Part shown: piece after piece, positions 42,477 through 52,841 of the stretch
Position numbering within the stretch: the stretch's first letter is position 1
Layout: the number at the start of each line of letters is the position of its first letter
The notes under the pieces: model-generated
The model's database searches: none
What the model was told of the DNA's origin: nothing
Seen by the model: only the letters and a program-made list of their open reading frames with translations
Made by a program: the position numbers and the translations under genes
Source of the DNA: Sordariomycetes sp. S80-01Y
Taxonomy: Eukaryota > Ascomycota > Sordariomycetes
Assembly (NCBI GenBank): GCA_037042185.1
Contig: JAXQJY010000033.1
Location: 1,364,001-1,428,000 of the forward strand
Length of the DNA: 64,000 nt
Direction: 5' to 3'

Positions 42477-44816
42477 ATGACGCCCGAAAGAGACATCAAG
42501 GAGTTCCCCGACGTCCTCTCCAAGCTTCACAAGCCCACCAAGCAATCCGCATTCGAGAAACAGAAGGCCGAAGCCGAAGCCAAGCGCCAGCGCGAAGAAG
42601 CCGAGACTGCAAACGTCTACAAGGATTTTCTTAAGAGCTTCGACGGAGACGACGATGACCAGGGCGAACGCGATGGCCGGAACATGCGAGGATTTGGCGC
42701 AGGACCGCCACCGCCGCGGAATGCGCCCACGGGTCCAGGCGCCGGCAAGAGACACTTTGGCAGTTCAGCATTGAAGAGTGGACCAGGGAGCTTGGGGCCT
42801 GCTCCTGGCGGGTTTGGAAAGAAAAGATCCTTCCAGGACTTTTCGAGGAATCAAGGTGATGGGCGCGACATTGGCAAGGCTGTGCCGAAGGCCTTCGACA
42901 CGAGCGACGATGAGGAGATGACTGGAGTGGTGGACCGAGCTGAAGAGAAGGCCATAGCGAAGCCGACTTTGCGACTGACGAATCTCCCACCTTCCGCATC
43001 GCCTTCGCTCGTCAAGTCCTTAATTCCAGAGAACCTAGTGGTGGAGAATGTCAAGATTCAGCCTCCAACCGGCCCTCACGGAGCAGAGAGGAAATCCGCG
43101 GTTGCGATCGTGACCCTGTCTCAGGACACCCCCGGTAATGACATCGAAGCAGCTGTCAGCACCCTGAAAGACCGATACCTGGGGTTCGGCTATTATTTGT
43201 CGTTGCACAGACATCTCTCCTCCGCTGTCACTGGCTCGGCGGCTCTTGGAAATCTTCCGTTGTCCAACTCCGACTCAAAGCCATTCGGCGCAAAGCCAGT
43301 AGCAGACCAGACAGCACAAGCAGACAGGCGACCGCCGCCAGGACCAGGTGTCCAGCGGGGGTTTGCGCCTCCCACACACTACGACACGCCCATGGGTGGT
43401 GTAAGTCGGTCAGGTTTACTACATGTTCCTGTCAAGCCTCCAAGCGACGTCAGGATATTGCAAATGATCAACAAAGTCATTGAAGGTATGCTGGCCCATG
43501 GGCTGGAGTACGAAGCCCTCTTGATGTCAAGGCCCGAGGTCCAGCGTGAGGAGAAATGGGCGTGGATCTGGGATGCGCGAAGCCCTGGTGGTATTTGGTA
43601 TCGTTGGAGGCTCTGGGAGGTGATCACGGGAGCGGAAAACAGTCGGACCAAAGGCAGATTCATTCCACTCTTTGACGGTAGCCATGCGTGGAAGACCCCA
43701 GACAAGCGGCTACCCTTCGAGTACACTACCAAACTCGATGAGCTTGTCTCGGACTCCGATTACAACTCGTCAGACGATGAGGACATGGGAAACGAGCCAA
43801 CCGAAGGACAGGCAGGTCCCGAGGAGAAGACGTTTTTGAATCCCTTCGAGAAATCGAAGCTGGTCCATCTCTTGGCCCGGTTGCCCAATACTCTCTCGAA
43901 GCTACGAAAGGGGGATATTGCGAGGGTTTCAACGTTCGCAATCATGCATGCGAGCAAGGGCGTGGATGAGGTAGTCGACATTATCGTTTCGAATCTTGAG
44001 CATCCCTTCTCTTTGACCGGGGCCAACCCCGACCATCAACGCGAATTCAAGACCGACGGCGAGAAAACAGTTGAGGCAGCACAGACGGAAGCATCAGATA
44101 CCAGTGGTGCAAGCCTCGTTGCCCTTTACGTCATTAGTGACATTTTATCTTCCTCGTCGACAAGTGGCGTCCGGCACGCATGGCGGTTCAGACAATTGTT
44201 CGAGACGGCTTTGCAGCAGCGCAAGGTCTTCGAGCACCTGGGAACGATGGCGGAGAGGCTGCGTTGGGGACGCATGCGGACAGACAAGTGGAAGCGCAGC
44301 ATCAATCTTGTCCTCAATCTATGGGAAGGCTGGTGCGTGTTTCCGAACCAAAGCCATGAGCTCTTCGTTCAGAGCTTCGAGAACCCCCCCTCACTAAAGG
44401 CTGAGACTGAGCCCGAGGGGTTCCAAAAGAAGGGAAAGTGGAAGACTGTGGAAGTAGACCATCAAAGGGAATCGCTGCCAATTTCTATGGCTGAGGACGA
44501 TGTCGAAGGGGAACCTATGGAGGACGACGATATCGACGGCGAACCTATTGAGGAGGAAGACGTTGAGGGCGAACCCATGGAGGAAGACGATGTAGAGGGT
44601 GAGCCCATCGTTGATAGCGATGCTGATGGTCAACTGAAGGATGAGGACGATGCCCAACATGTAAAGGCCACACCTGCCCCAGACTCTGAAGAACAGGCAA
44701 AGAAGGTCGGACAGACTGCAGACGCAACTTCTCAGTCACCGAAAGGAAACACTCGCAGGCCTAGAATGCGTGCGATGGATATGTTCGCGGATTCGGATGG
44801 TTCTGATCAGGCTTGA
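42477..44816 (+). CDS. U2 snRNP-associated SURP/CID protein (SR140-like)
   Basis: Homologue of U2SURP/SR140, a U2 snRNP-associated splicing factor. No intron; 779 aa. The N-terminus is charged (EKQKAEAEAKRQREEAE). An RRM-like region starts near residue 163 (TLRLTNLPPSASPSLVKSL). The SURP module lies at about 325-370 (ILQMINKVIEGMLAHGLEYE then WAWIWDARSPGGIWYRWRLW). A CID/RPR domain spans about 450-620 (FEKSKLVHLLARLPNTLSKL, ALYVISDILSSSS, LVLNLWEGWCVFP). Near residues 672-721 an acidic decapeptide of the form EEDDVEGEPM repeats about five times. The C-terminus is RRPRMRAMDMFADSDGSDQA. The domain order RRM-SURP-CID is diagnostic. A cwf21-type C-terminal domain found in human SR140 is not visible. 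Confidence 0.9.
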   Translation: MTPERDIKEFPDVLSKLHKPTKQSAFEKQKAEAEAKRQREEAETANVYKDFLKSFDGDDDDQGERDGRNMRGFGAGPPPPRNAPTGPGAGKRHFGSSALKSGPGSLGPAPGGFGKKRSFQDFSRNQGDGRDIGKAVPKAFDTSDDEEMTGVVDRAEEKAIAKPTLRLTNLPPSASPSLVKSLIPENLVVENVKIQPPTGPHGAERKSAVAIVTLSQDTPGNDIEAAVSTLKDRYLGFGYYLSLHRHLSSAVTGSAALGNLPLSNSDSKPFGAKPVADQTAQADRRPPPGPGVQRGFAPPTHYDTPMGGVSRSGLLHVPVKPPSDVRILQMINKVIEGMLAHGLEYEALLMSRPEVQREEKWAWIWDARSPGGIWYRWRLWEVITGAENSRTKGRFIPLFDGSHAWKTPDKRLPFEYTTKLDELVSDSDYNSSDDEDMGNEPTEGQAGPEEKTFLNPFEKSKLVHLLARLPNTLSKLRKGDIARVSTFAIMHASKGVDEVVDIIVSNLEHPFSLTGANPDHQREFKTDGEKTVEAAQTEASDTSGASLVALYVISDILSSSSTSGVRHAWRFRQLFETALQQRKVFEHLGTMAERLRWGRMRTDKWKRSINLVLNLWEGWCVFPNQSHELFVQSFENPPSLKAETEPEGFQKKGKWKTVEVDHQRESLPISMAEDDVEGEPMEDDDIDGEPIEEEDVEGEPMEEDDVEGEPIVDSDADGQLKDEDDAQHVKATPAPDSEEQAKKVGQTADATSQSPKGNTRRPRMRAMDMFADSDGSDQA
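44490..44639 (+). repeat. 30-bp tandem repeat coding acidic decapeptides
   Basis: Five consecutive 30-bp units inside the SR140-like gene code EDDVEGEPM-type decapeptides. Units 1-4 are close copies and unit 5 is diverged. The frame is preserved throughout. Confidence 0.85.
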
Positions 44817-45477
44817 GGTATCCATTCCGAGGAGCAGTCGTATTGAACAAAGATCGAGTCCTACCTCTCGCCGCTCTCGCAACCGAGTATTGTTCTTCTT
44901 CCCGCGATAATACATCGAAGGCGACCCTCTCCATATTAGCTGTATCGCATTATGAGGGACGAATGATTGTTCTGCAGCCAGTTACGGGTCTCCAGGGCTT
45001 ACAGCTAATCGACTTGATTCCAAGATCGATCTACCCCTTGCGACATAGGAATCAATCTCCGTTGTATATATCCAGCATGTCAGCAGCAATAGCCTCGACA
45101 TCTTCGACTTGTTTCAACGTTCACCTACCTCTAAGCGGTGCAAATCTCGTCTGAGTGTCACAACGACAGCAGGCGACGGATTTGTACGTCCGTCATTTCT
45201 CAAAAATGCCCAGTCCTTGGCCAGCAGCAGGGAATGCATAATGAGACTACGGGAATGGTCGCTTACAGGGTGGCGAGGAGGGTTGTAATGCATGCTGCAT
45301 CCGTTGTACGACGACACGGCGCAGCTGTAAGACTGTACCCCGACGCAACAGGCTCAGCACTCAGGGTCTCGAGCTCCCACACAAATGAAATTGTGAAAAG
45401 CTGCTTACCCCATGTGCCTTCTCCTTCCAAATTTCCGTGAACATTCGTCAACATCTTTGAGCGTGAATCCAAGGATC
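44817..45477. other. Spacer between SR140 and the P450 gene
   Basis: About 660 bp holding a 3' UTR and a promoter. No gene is recognised. Confidence 0.55.
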
Positions 45478-47112
45478 ATGATGCCTGTAAACTTCTCCTC
45501 GCTATGTCTTCTCATTGGCACGGGAGTGCTCGTCCACATTCTCAGACTCGTCTTTGCGAAACATACCTTACCCCTACCTCCGGGTCCAAAACCCCTGCCC
45601 ATCATCGGCAATATACATCAACTGTCTAAGAGCCTCCAATGGCTTCATCTATACCACATGTCGAAGAAGCATGGCCCTATCATGCACTTCAGCATGGGGG
45701 GTCAGCCTCTAATCATCCTATCCACTCATGAGGCCGCTCACGACCTCCTCAGCAGGCGAAGCGCGAAGTATTCAGACAGACCACGGATGGTCATGGCGGG
45801 AGAACTGGTGACTAGAGGGATGCACATGCTGCTTCGAAGGTACGACGATAGATATATCCTACACCAGCGGATGGAGGCGCCATTACTTTCGCCGAAATCT
45901 GTGAGTACCTATCGTTCGTTGCAAGACCTGGAGTCGCAGCAACTACTGTTTGATGTCGTCAATGCGTACGATGAACACGGTGAACAGGGGGTAGACTTCC
46001 ACCATCACTTCGAGCGTGCCATGGCCAGCACCATATACTGTCTGAACTACGGCTATCGCCTCCAGACGGGTTACGAACAATCTCTGCTCGACAGTAAAAG
46101 GGTTCAATCTGAGTTTGCAAGGACTGGACAAGTTGGCGCATACCTCGTAGACTCTTTTCCCTCGCTCAACTACCTCCCGAGGTTTCTGGCGCCGTGGAAA
46201 TCGGAAGCTGATGAGCTCTTCAAGCTCGAGTGCAACTTGCATGAGGGAAACCTGGAAAGAGGCTTGAACAACGAAGGCTGGAACTTCAGCAAGTACATGA
46301 AGAAATCACCCGAAGGGAAGACGATGCCCACAACTGAGTTGGCATTTGACCTGGGCATTCTGGCGGATGCAGCTTTAGACACATCGACGGTAGCACTGGA
46401 CTGGTTCATCGTCGCATGGATCACAAGTGGCAGCACAGGATGGGTTCGCAAGGCTCAGGCGCTGATTGACGGGGTCGTTGGGAGAAACCGGGCGCCGACG
46501 TTCGAGGACCGGCCGAAGCTCGCTTTTGTCGATGCCATCGTCAGCGAGACTCTCCGTTGGCGTCCGGTAGTCGTAGGCGGTGTGCCTCATTTCACCAGAG
46601 AAGAGGACACATACCTCAACTATCGGATCCCGGCTAACTCCATCGTCATCGGCAACGCCTTCGCCATCACCCGTGACGAATCAGTCTTTGGTGACAACGT
46701 CCACACCTTCAACCCACAGCGGTGGATGTCCGAACAAACGGCTACAACACCTCAGGGCGACATTTGTGGGCTCAACACAAGCGTACTGCGGGACTTGCCT
46801 CAGACTGGCTTCGGGTTCGGTAGGAGGGTTTGTACAGGTCGGACAATGGCGCGGACGCAGCTCTTCATACAGGTGGCTCGCATGCTCTGGGCTTTCGATG
46901 TCGAGGCGGGGATTATCGACAAGATGACAGCGAGAAGGTATGTCGTGGATGACATGGACTGTACGGAGGGGTTTGTAACGCAGCCCAAGCCTTTCCGTGC
47001 GGTGATGAGACCCAGAGGCGAGTGGGTGAGGAAAGTCGTCCGAGACATGGGCTCGACGCATGAGGTTGACCACTCTGCGATACTGGAGCAGGCAAATAAA
47101 CAGAGACGGTAG
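45478..47112 (+). CDS. Cytochrome P450 monooxygenase
   Basis: A 544-aa microsomal-type P450 without introns. A membrane anchor lies at about residues 6-27 (SSLCLLIGTGVLVHILRLV), followed by the proline hinge LPLPPGPKPLPIIGNI. The I-helix motif AALDTS has Ala where Gly is usual. The K-helix ExxR is Glu357-Arg360 (ETLRWRP), the PERF-type motif is FNPQRW and the heme loop is FGFGRRVCTG with ligand Cys452. The style resembles the CYP2-like clans expanded in fungal secondary metabolism and detoxification (O-methylsterigmatocystin oxidoreductase-like families), but the substrate is unknown. Neighbours are housekeeping genes, so it is not in an evident cluster. Two ATGs in a row open the frame. Confidence 0.93.
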   Translation: MMPVNFSSLCLLIGTGVLVHILRLVFAKHTLPLPPGPKPLPIIGNIHQLSKSLQWLHLYHMSKKHGPIMHFSMGGQPLIILSTHEAAHDLLSRRSAKYSDRPRMVMAGELVTRGMHMLLRRYDDRYILHQRMEAPLLSPKSVSTYRSLQDLESQQLLFDVVNAYDEHGEQGVDFHHHFERAMASTIYCLNYGYRLQTGYEQSLLDSKRVQSEFARTGQVGAYLVDSFPSLNYLPRFLAPWKSEADELFKLECNLHEGNLERGLNNEGWNFSKYMKKSPEGKTMPTTELAFDLGILADAALDTSTVALDWFIVAWITSGSTGWVRKAQALIDGVVGRNRAPTFEDRPKLAFVDAIVSETLRWRPVVVGGVPHFTREEDTYLNYRIPANSIVIGNAFAITRDESVFGDNVHTFNPQRWMSEQTATTPQGDICGLNTSVLRDLPQTGFGFGRRVCTGRTMARTQLFIQVARMLWAFDVEAGIIDKMTARRYVVDDMDCTEGFVTQPKPFRAVMRPRGEWVRKVVRDMGSTHEVDHSAILEQANKQRR

Positions 47113-48510
47113 AGGGAGGATCAACCTACGGGACCCTCGAGGTAATGATAACAGATGTTGAGCCGAGATTTGCGAAACTTGCTCACTTCAGATCCGCTAA
47201 GGGTCAAGGCCACGGGCACTTGGCCAAAACTCAACCCCCGGCGCTGAGGGCATGGTCAGTCCGTCGCGAACGGATGAAGTGGGGTTGGAAGCTCGGATCG
47301 GCCCATGTGTACCATCGAAGATTCGATAAGCTCAACGCTCGATCTCGAGAGTCGTGGCAAAGGCTCAGGTGGGAAGCCAGGGGGCAACCTAGAATCAACG
47401 GAATCTCTACTAGCGCCCACGCATCCCGTGGGGGTACGCGAATAAGATGCAACGCATTAGTCTCTCGCGCTTTCCCAAGTAATAATTACCGGCAAAGCAG
47501 TGTGTGGACAGTGGTGAGTTCGCTTGTCGTCTTCATGGTGGTAGAGACTGGGCGGCCCCTGAGCCAATAGAAACTTGCTCACCAGCCTGGTCATGGAGCC
47601 CACCAAGCTCTCGTGAGGACGCAGGGTTGTCGATATTCTCCTCTCGAGGTGCTTCGTAGGCGCACTTTGCCTCACAGATGAGGGGTCCAACTGTTGGCGC
47701 GTGATTGTAAATCAAGTTTCCTCGCTTTGTCTTGCATCTTGTTGTCGAGGCCAACTTACACCACAGGAGCTGAGAGCCCAAAGATTGGTATTTTTCCCCA
47801 GCTATCCTCGTGACACGTTCAAATGACCGGCGGTTAACCCCAAATCCATGAGCTTTGGATTTTGAACTCATTACCTAGTTAATTGAAGTCTCTGCCTCGC
47901 GGTTCAGGGCGCCAAAAGGGTAACAGCAGCGACCGTAGATGTGTACGCGGAGCCGGCGACACTGCGCTAGAGCTTTAACGCCAGACCGGCCAAGGCCCGC
48001 CTACATCTGCTAGTGCCTTAATGCGAATCTCGGCTCTGTGGTACTGCCGGAACCCCGACGTTGCGACCACCACACGTGGGGCGAACTTCCGGCGGTTGCA
48101 GCGCTGAGTTTCGGCTTTGCATGAACTTGCTCTCGAAGCCTTTTCTTCCACATTCACGTCCGGCATTTACACACAGCGCCGGCCTCTGCTTCACAGTCAG
48201 CAGACATTCGACTCTGATGAGCGGCTGACACACGCAGCTTGATCTATCAGCGGATGCTGACTCGTTTCTGGCGCCGACTGGCATCCCCACCCTGCGGCCA
48301 CTTGCGTGATTGCGCAAACTTCAGGGTCGGCCTTGAGTGACTGGACTTCACGAGACAACGATTTGAGGGTTACACCTGATGCGATCTGTGACTCAGCTGA
48401 ACGGATCAATCCGAGACACCTGAGCGACTGGTCCGGAAGACTGCGCTCTGTCTTCGTGACGCTTCAACTGGCCACCGCGGCCGTCGTCCGCAATACCACC
48501 TGGTCTCACC
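47113..48510. other. 1.4-kb spacer between the P450 and the copper regulator
   Basis: No open frame with family resemblance. Presumably the P450 3' UTR and the regulatory region of the copper fist gene. No copper-response-type repeats were noticed by eye. Confidence 0.5.
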
Positions 48511-50120
48511 ATGCCCCTCATAAATGGCCAGAAAATGGCCTGGTACGCCACACCACGAGCTCAAGATGGAGTAAATAGGGACTGACTATTCTCAGCGAGC
48601 CATGCATTCGTGGTCATCGATCGACGAAATGCACCCATGCTAACGAGCGCCTCATGGTCCCAGTGCGCAAGCCGGGCCGGCCGTTGAGCTCATGCCCACA
48701 TCCATCCTCGAAGTCATGCTCGTGCGGTGCCGTCACTGCGGCCATCCCGAGGAAGCAGAAATGTGGCTGCGGAACTTCCAAACAGGATGATCAAAAAATA
48801 AAGGATGACGCCGAGGAGTCTGACACCGTAACCACGCCGCCGTCAGACGGCAAGGCTTCGAGCTCCAGCTTTCGAGTGCAAAAAGCTGCGAGGAGAGGCT
48901 CCTCTCGCAAACCCTCAATCGACCCTACGGGGCTTGAGAGGATGGACTCGAGCCAGTTGAACTTGGTGAACGGGTTTCACGGCGCACACCCTAATTCTAT
49001 GGCCATGACCAGTGGCCCACCAACACCTCTTGGGGGAGTGCCCCCATATAACGGTGCGGGCATGACACGGATCGATTCTTTCGGAAACCAGCCGATGCTA
49101 TTTCCCATGTTTCCGCAAGCGATGCAGCCTCCAATGACGGCGAACGGGCACTCAGCGACTGGGCCGAACGGCTCAACTCCCGCCACCGACAACACATCAA
49201 TGGCAGCACCAACAGCACCTGCCAAAGGGAGTTGCTGCGGTGGTGGGAAGAGCAATGGAAGCACACCCAAGACCGCCTCAACGCCCGAAGAGACCTCGCC
49301 CACAGAGATAACGAAGAGAAGCTGTTGCTCTTCCAAGAAGACTGGACCAGATTCCAACCCTCCCTCTGCCCCTGCGACCCCTTCGTATGCTCCCCACCAA
49401 CAGCACGGCATGATGATGTCTCCTTTTCACCCTTCCATGCCTCTAGCCCACGGCATGTACCCTTTCTTCCCCTCACCGACCGTTTTCACATATCCGCCAA
49501 ACTTCGGAACATACATGCAACCTCTCCAGCCTGAGCAATGGCGACAGATGATGGCCGCCTTCAGCTACGCCCAACCCGCGCCCGCACCACCTACGAATGG
49601 ATTCGAGATGCCCCCGGTTACGCCGACACCGGCTATTCCGCCTTACCCTTCTTCGCAGGAGAACTCCCCAAAGATGGGAACGTCGCACCAATGCACGTGC
49701 GGAGAGGGCTGCCAGTGCGTTGGCTGCGCAGCCCACCCTTACAACGATGCCACACAAGAATACGTCCGGTCTGCATGGAATAGCATGATGAACGAACAGA
49801 CAAATGGTAACCATGGGTTTACCAACGGAAATCCCGGCGACTCTTCTACGAACCACACACCGAATGATACAACAACCGTGGCTACCACTCAGACTGAAGG
49901 GAATGGAACCACCACCGGACCGCATACGCCATCCGATGCTGCATCAAGCTTGAACGAAGAGCAGCAACTCTCGGCGAATGACTTCTTCTTTGTTAGCTAC
50001 TCCCTGGGCGATGCGTGCGCCGGAGATGGTGCAAGCTGTCCTTGTGGTGACGAGTGCCAGTGTATCGGTTGTGTCATTCACGGCAACCCGCCGCTCGAGG
50101 AATCAAATGAGCATCAATGA
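48511..50120 (+). CDS. Copper-fist transcription factor, Mac1/GRISEA-like
   Basis: A copper-sensing activator. Two exons, 48511-48542 and 48596-50120, with a 53-nt intron, 518 aa. The 32-nt first exon codes MPLINGQKMA plus two bases of the next codon; splicing completes the copper fist with zinc ligands Cys11, Cys14, Cys23 and His25, exactly spaced as in Ace1/Mac1, then KPGRPLSSCPH, holding the minor-groove-binding GRP. A CGCGT-like run follows (KCGCGT). The middle is Pro/Ser/Thr-rich with two Cys pairs (GSCCGGG, RSCCSSKK). The C-terminal half has two copies of C-x-C-x3-C-x-C-x2-C-x2-H (CTCGEGCQCVGCAAH near 380 and CPCGDECQCIGCVIH near 490), the Cu(I)-binding clusters of copper-deficiency activators such as Mac1 and GRISEA. 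Expected targets are high-affinity copper transporters. Confidence 0.9.
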
Positions 50121-50575
50121 GAGGTACGGTCTTCATCTTGTTCATTGGCGATGGAAAACTGTTGTACAAAGATGACTTTAGAAGAGACTGAGTTGTTTAG
50201 TTGGAGGAATATGCGTGTGTTCCGAGATACCCCAATTCCGCTATGCTCCGGATCGAAACCCTTCGAAAATCGAATTCAAAAATCTCCATTCTCGATTTCA
50301 TTCTGACACTGAAAATTTACAACGTGTTACGTCACCTTCTGCCCTAGGCAACCCAAGTGATGTCTCTGTAGTGCTTAGATACCTAGGTCCTGTCCGCACA
50401 GTGCACGTGTCAAATACACAGTGCAATGTGCAATCGCATGAACCCCGGCTTCTCATCTTGCGCTCTTGACTACCTATCGTTCCTTGTACCAAACGTTTTG
50501 CATATCTACCTAACGTCACTCGGTATCCAGTCGGTCGACTTCAATATCGGCTAGACCCTTCGTTCTAGTCACAGG
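50121..50575. other. Spacer between the copper regulator and the RS-rich gene
   Basis: About 455 bp; 3' UTR and promoter, nothing else recognised. Confidence 0.5.
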
Positions 50576-51637
50576 ATGGAGAGAGGCTCAGCCCGGATCT
50601 CAAGGTCTCGAAGCCCAAGTGCAGAAAGGTCGCGTCGTCGCGAGTCCAGACGCGATCGGCGCAGCCCGGAACACAGATCGTCGAAGACATCTCATAGAGA
50701 TCAGCGATCCCACTCCCCAGTCTTCAGGGGACATCATGCCTCAAGACGATCTCATCAAAGTTCCTCACGCAAGTCTAGACGCGGGGAGGACAAGGAGCAG
50801 GTGGCCCTACCATTCTCAGCGCGGCAGCTGTCGAAGGATGATCTCCTGGTTTTCAAGCAATTGTTTGGGTATTATCTGAGCGTGCAGAAGCAGCTCGAAC
50901 TGAATGATATTGACGAACGGGAGGTCAAAGGGCGATGGAAAAGCTTTGTGGGAAAATGGAACCGTGGTGAGCTTGCTGAAGGGTGGTACGATCCTGAGAT
51001 GTTCGCTCGGGTGTCCGCAAGAGAGCCTGAGTCTCATAGTCGCAACGAGAGGCGATTACCGTCACCAAAGGCTTCTTCAGAAGGTTTCACAGGAGAAGAT
51101 CGAGAGCGAGAAGGGGACAGCGACGATGACTACGGTCCTCCGCTACCGGCAACTGCGTTGTCCGTCCGTCGTCCAGGACCTGGAGTGCCCTCCATAGACG
51201 ACATAACCCACCGCAACGAGCTTCTCGCCTCCGACGCCTCGTCACAGCTCGAGGCGCATCGTCTCGCCCGCAAAGCCGAGCGCACCCTCCAGAAAGAGCG
51301 TCTGGAGGAGCTAGTTCCGCGCGCCGATGCCGGCACCCGCGAGCGGAAACTTGAAAAGCGTCAAGCTGTCAACGACAAGATGCGCGAGTTCAGGGACAAG
51401 AGCCCCGGCGGGGAGGTGCGTGACTCGGAGCTTATGGGCGGTGAGGAGGAATCCCTGCTAGAGCTGAGGAAGGTCAGGGAGCGAGAGCAGAGGAAGAAGA
51501 GCGAGAGGGAGATCAAAAGAGAGGAGATCGAACGGGCGAGGCAGGAGGAGAGGGAGGAACGCAAAAGGGCTTATGAGGAGAAGGAGGCAGAGAGGATGAA
51601 GGGTTTCAGAGAGCTGGCCAAGCAGAGGTTCGGTTGA
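50576..51637 (+). CDS. RS-rich nuclear protein with SCI1-like region (353 aa)
   Basis: An intronless gene for a charged, largely disordered protein. Residues 1-75 are Arg/Ser-rich (RSRSPSAERSRRRESRRDRR), as in splicing-linked proteins. Residues about 78-150 look folded: LSKDDLLVFKQLFGYYLSVQ then FVGKWNRGELAEGWYDPEMF, resembling from memory the conserved region of plant SCI1 (style cell-cycle inhibitor 1) and its uncharacterised relatives. An acidic YGPPLP motif follows near 188, then RKAERTLQKERLEELVPRAD, which I recall from uncharacterised fungal homologues. The C-terminus (about 280-345) is a Glu/Arg/Lys coiled coil. A nuclear role in RNA metabolism is likely but inferred from composition and its SCI1-like region; no enzyme motif is present. 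Confidence 0.75.
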   Translation: MERGSARISRSRSPSAERSRRRESRRDRRSPEHRSSKTSHRDQRSHSPVFRGHHASRRSHQSSSRKSRRGEDKEQVALPFSARQLSKDDLLVFKQLFGYYLSVQKQLELNDIDEREVKGRWKSFVGKWNRGELAEGWYDPEMFARVSAREPESHSRNERRLPSPKASSEGFTGEDREREGDSDDDYGPPLPATALSVRRPGPGVPSIDDITHRNELLASDASSQLEAHRLARKAERTLQKERLEELVPRADAGTRERKLEKRQAVNDKMREFRDKSPGGEVRDSELMGGEEESLLELRKVREREQRKKSEREIKREEIERARQEEREERKRAYEEKEAERMKGFRELAKQRFG

Positions 51638-52040
51638 TCCGATCTAGGCTCATACAATATGGATCAAGGTGCAATTTCTGTCTCTTATCTGGCCTGCGAC
51701 CAGCTGGTGTAGAGGGGCTAAAGGGCAAGCCTAAGTTTACGGGGAGATCTTTGGTAGCTGGAGCGGGGACCACCGCCGACGGGTAGTGCAACAGGCCACA
51801 CTGTGGGGCATATTTTCAGTGAACTTCTCGCTAGACGGACAATTTTCACTCACGCTCCGATGCCACGGCAACTTTTACGAATCGACCAGATGTCATATCC
51901 GAAGTTCTAGAGGCTTCAAATCAAACGAAGACACGCCCAGACAACACTGTTTCACCATCACTGTTGAGCGCTAGGCCATAACTAATAGGACGGTCGACCA
52001 GCTACTACGATTCCCACACACCGTATTCAAGTACCTCAAG
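51638..52040. other. Spacer before EFM7
   Basis: About 400 bp; 3' UTR and promoter of codirectional genes. No other feature is seen. Confidence 0.5.
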
Positions 52041-52841
52041 ATGAGCGACAGCGAAGATTGGGGAACCGGGGGCCTAATGGAGGAGCCCGAAGGCTTCCGA
52101 CCACCGACGCCTCCTCCAACAAAGCAGATATATACCATGAAAAGCGGCAAGGACGTCACCCTTCATCTAGTAGGCGCCAGCCCAACGGAAGCGCACGTCT
52201 TGTGGAACGGAGCAAAGATTATCTCAGACTACTTTGAAGACGAACCTTCCAGGGTCAAAGACAAACAGGTCCTGGAGCTGGGCGCTGCCTCCGGGTTGCC
52301 ATCGCTGGTGGCTGGGATATTGGGTGCTAAGAAGGTGGTCATGACGGACTACCCGGATGTCGACCTCGTGCAGAACATGCAGAAGAACATTGACGAATGC
52401 GATGCGACTGTTGAGCCGACGGGCCAAATAGCGAGCAGGATCACTGCCGCCGGGTTCGTTTGGGGCGCGGACCCGAACCCTCTATTATCACAACTGCCCC
52501 CATCGTCGCCAAAATTTGACGTCCTCATTCTGGCCGACCTCCTCTTCCGACACCGGGAGCATCCGGATCTCGTCAGAACCATACGACAGACATTACTGCC
52601 AGCCCCTGAAAGCGTTGCGTACGTATTCTTCACCTCTTACCGACCGTGGAAGAGAGAGCTGGACATGAAGTTCTTCGACATAGCCAGAAATGACGGATTT
52701 GTCGTTGAGCAAGTTCTCGAGAGGAAACTGGACAAGCCTCTATTTGAGAATGATCCAGGGGACTTGGATGTCCAGAAAACGGTTACAGGGTTTGAGATCA
52801 GATGGCCGAGCTTGGCCTTTGGGCTCAATGCATCAACGTAG
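52041..52841 (+). CDS. EFM7: Protein N-terminal and lysine methyltransferase EFM7 (Nnt1)
   Basis: A 266-aa seven-beta-strand SAM-dependent methyltransferase of the family that trimethylates the N-terminal glycine and dimethylates the next lysine of elongation factor 1A in yeast. The SAM motif I is VLELGAASGLPSLV at about residues 79-92; the acidic motif II is VVMTDYPDVDLVQNM; the motif near the active site is FDVLILADLLFRHREHPDLV, typical of this family (D-L-L-F). TSYRPWKRELDMKFF lies near the end. The N-terminus MSDSEDWGTGGLMEEPEGFR with a Pro-rich run is the usual lead. There is no intron. Length and order fit EFM7 closely. Confidence 0.92.
   Translation: MSDSEDWGTGGLMEEPEGFRPPTPPPTKQIYTMKSGKDVTLHLVGASPTEAHVLWNGAKIISDYFEDEPSRVKDKQVLELGAASGLPSLVAGILGAKKVVMTDYPDVDLVQNMQKNIDECDATVEPTGQIASRITAAGFVWGADPNPLLSQLPPSSPKFDVLILADLLFRHREHPDLVRTIRQTLLPAPESVAYVFFTSYRPWKRELDMKFFDIARNDGFVVEQVLERKLDKPLFENDPGDLDVQKTVTGFEIRWPSLAFGLNAST

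Noticed and set aside
45478-50120. A secondary-metabolite cluster around the P450
   Set aside because: No polyketide synthase, peptide synthetase, terpene synthase or transporter is present; the neighbours are a splicing factor and a copper regulator.
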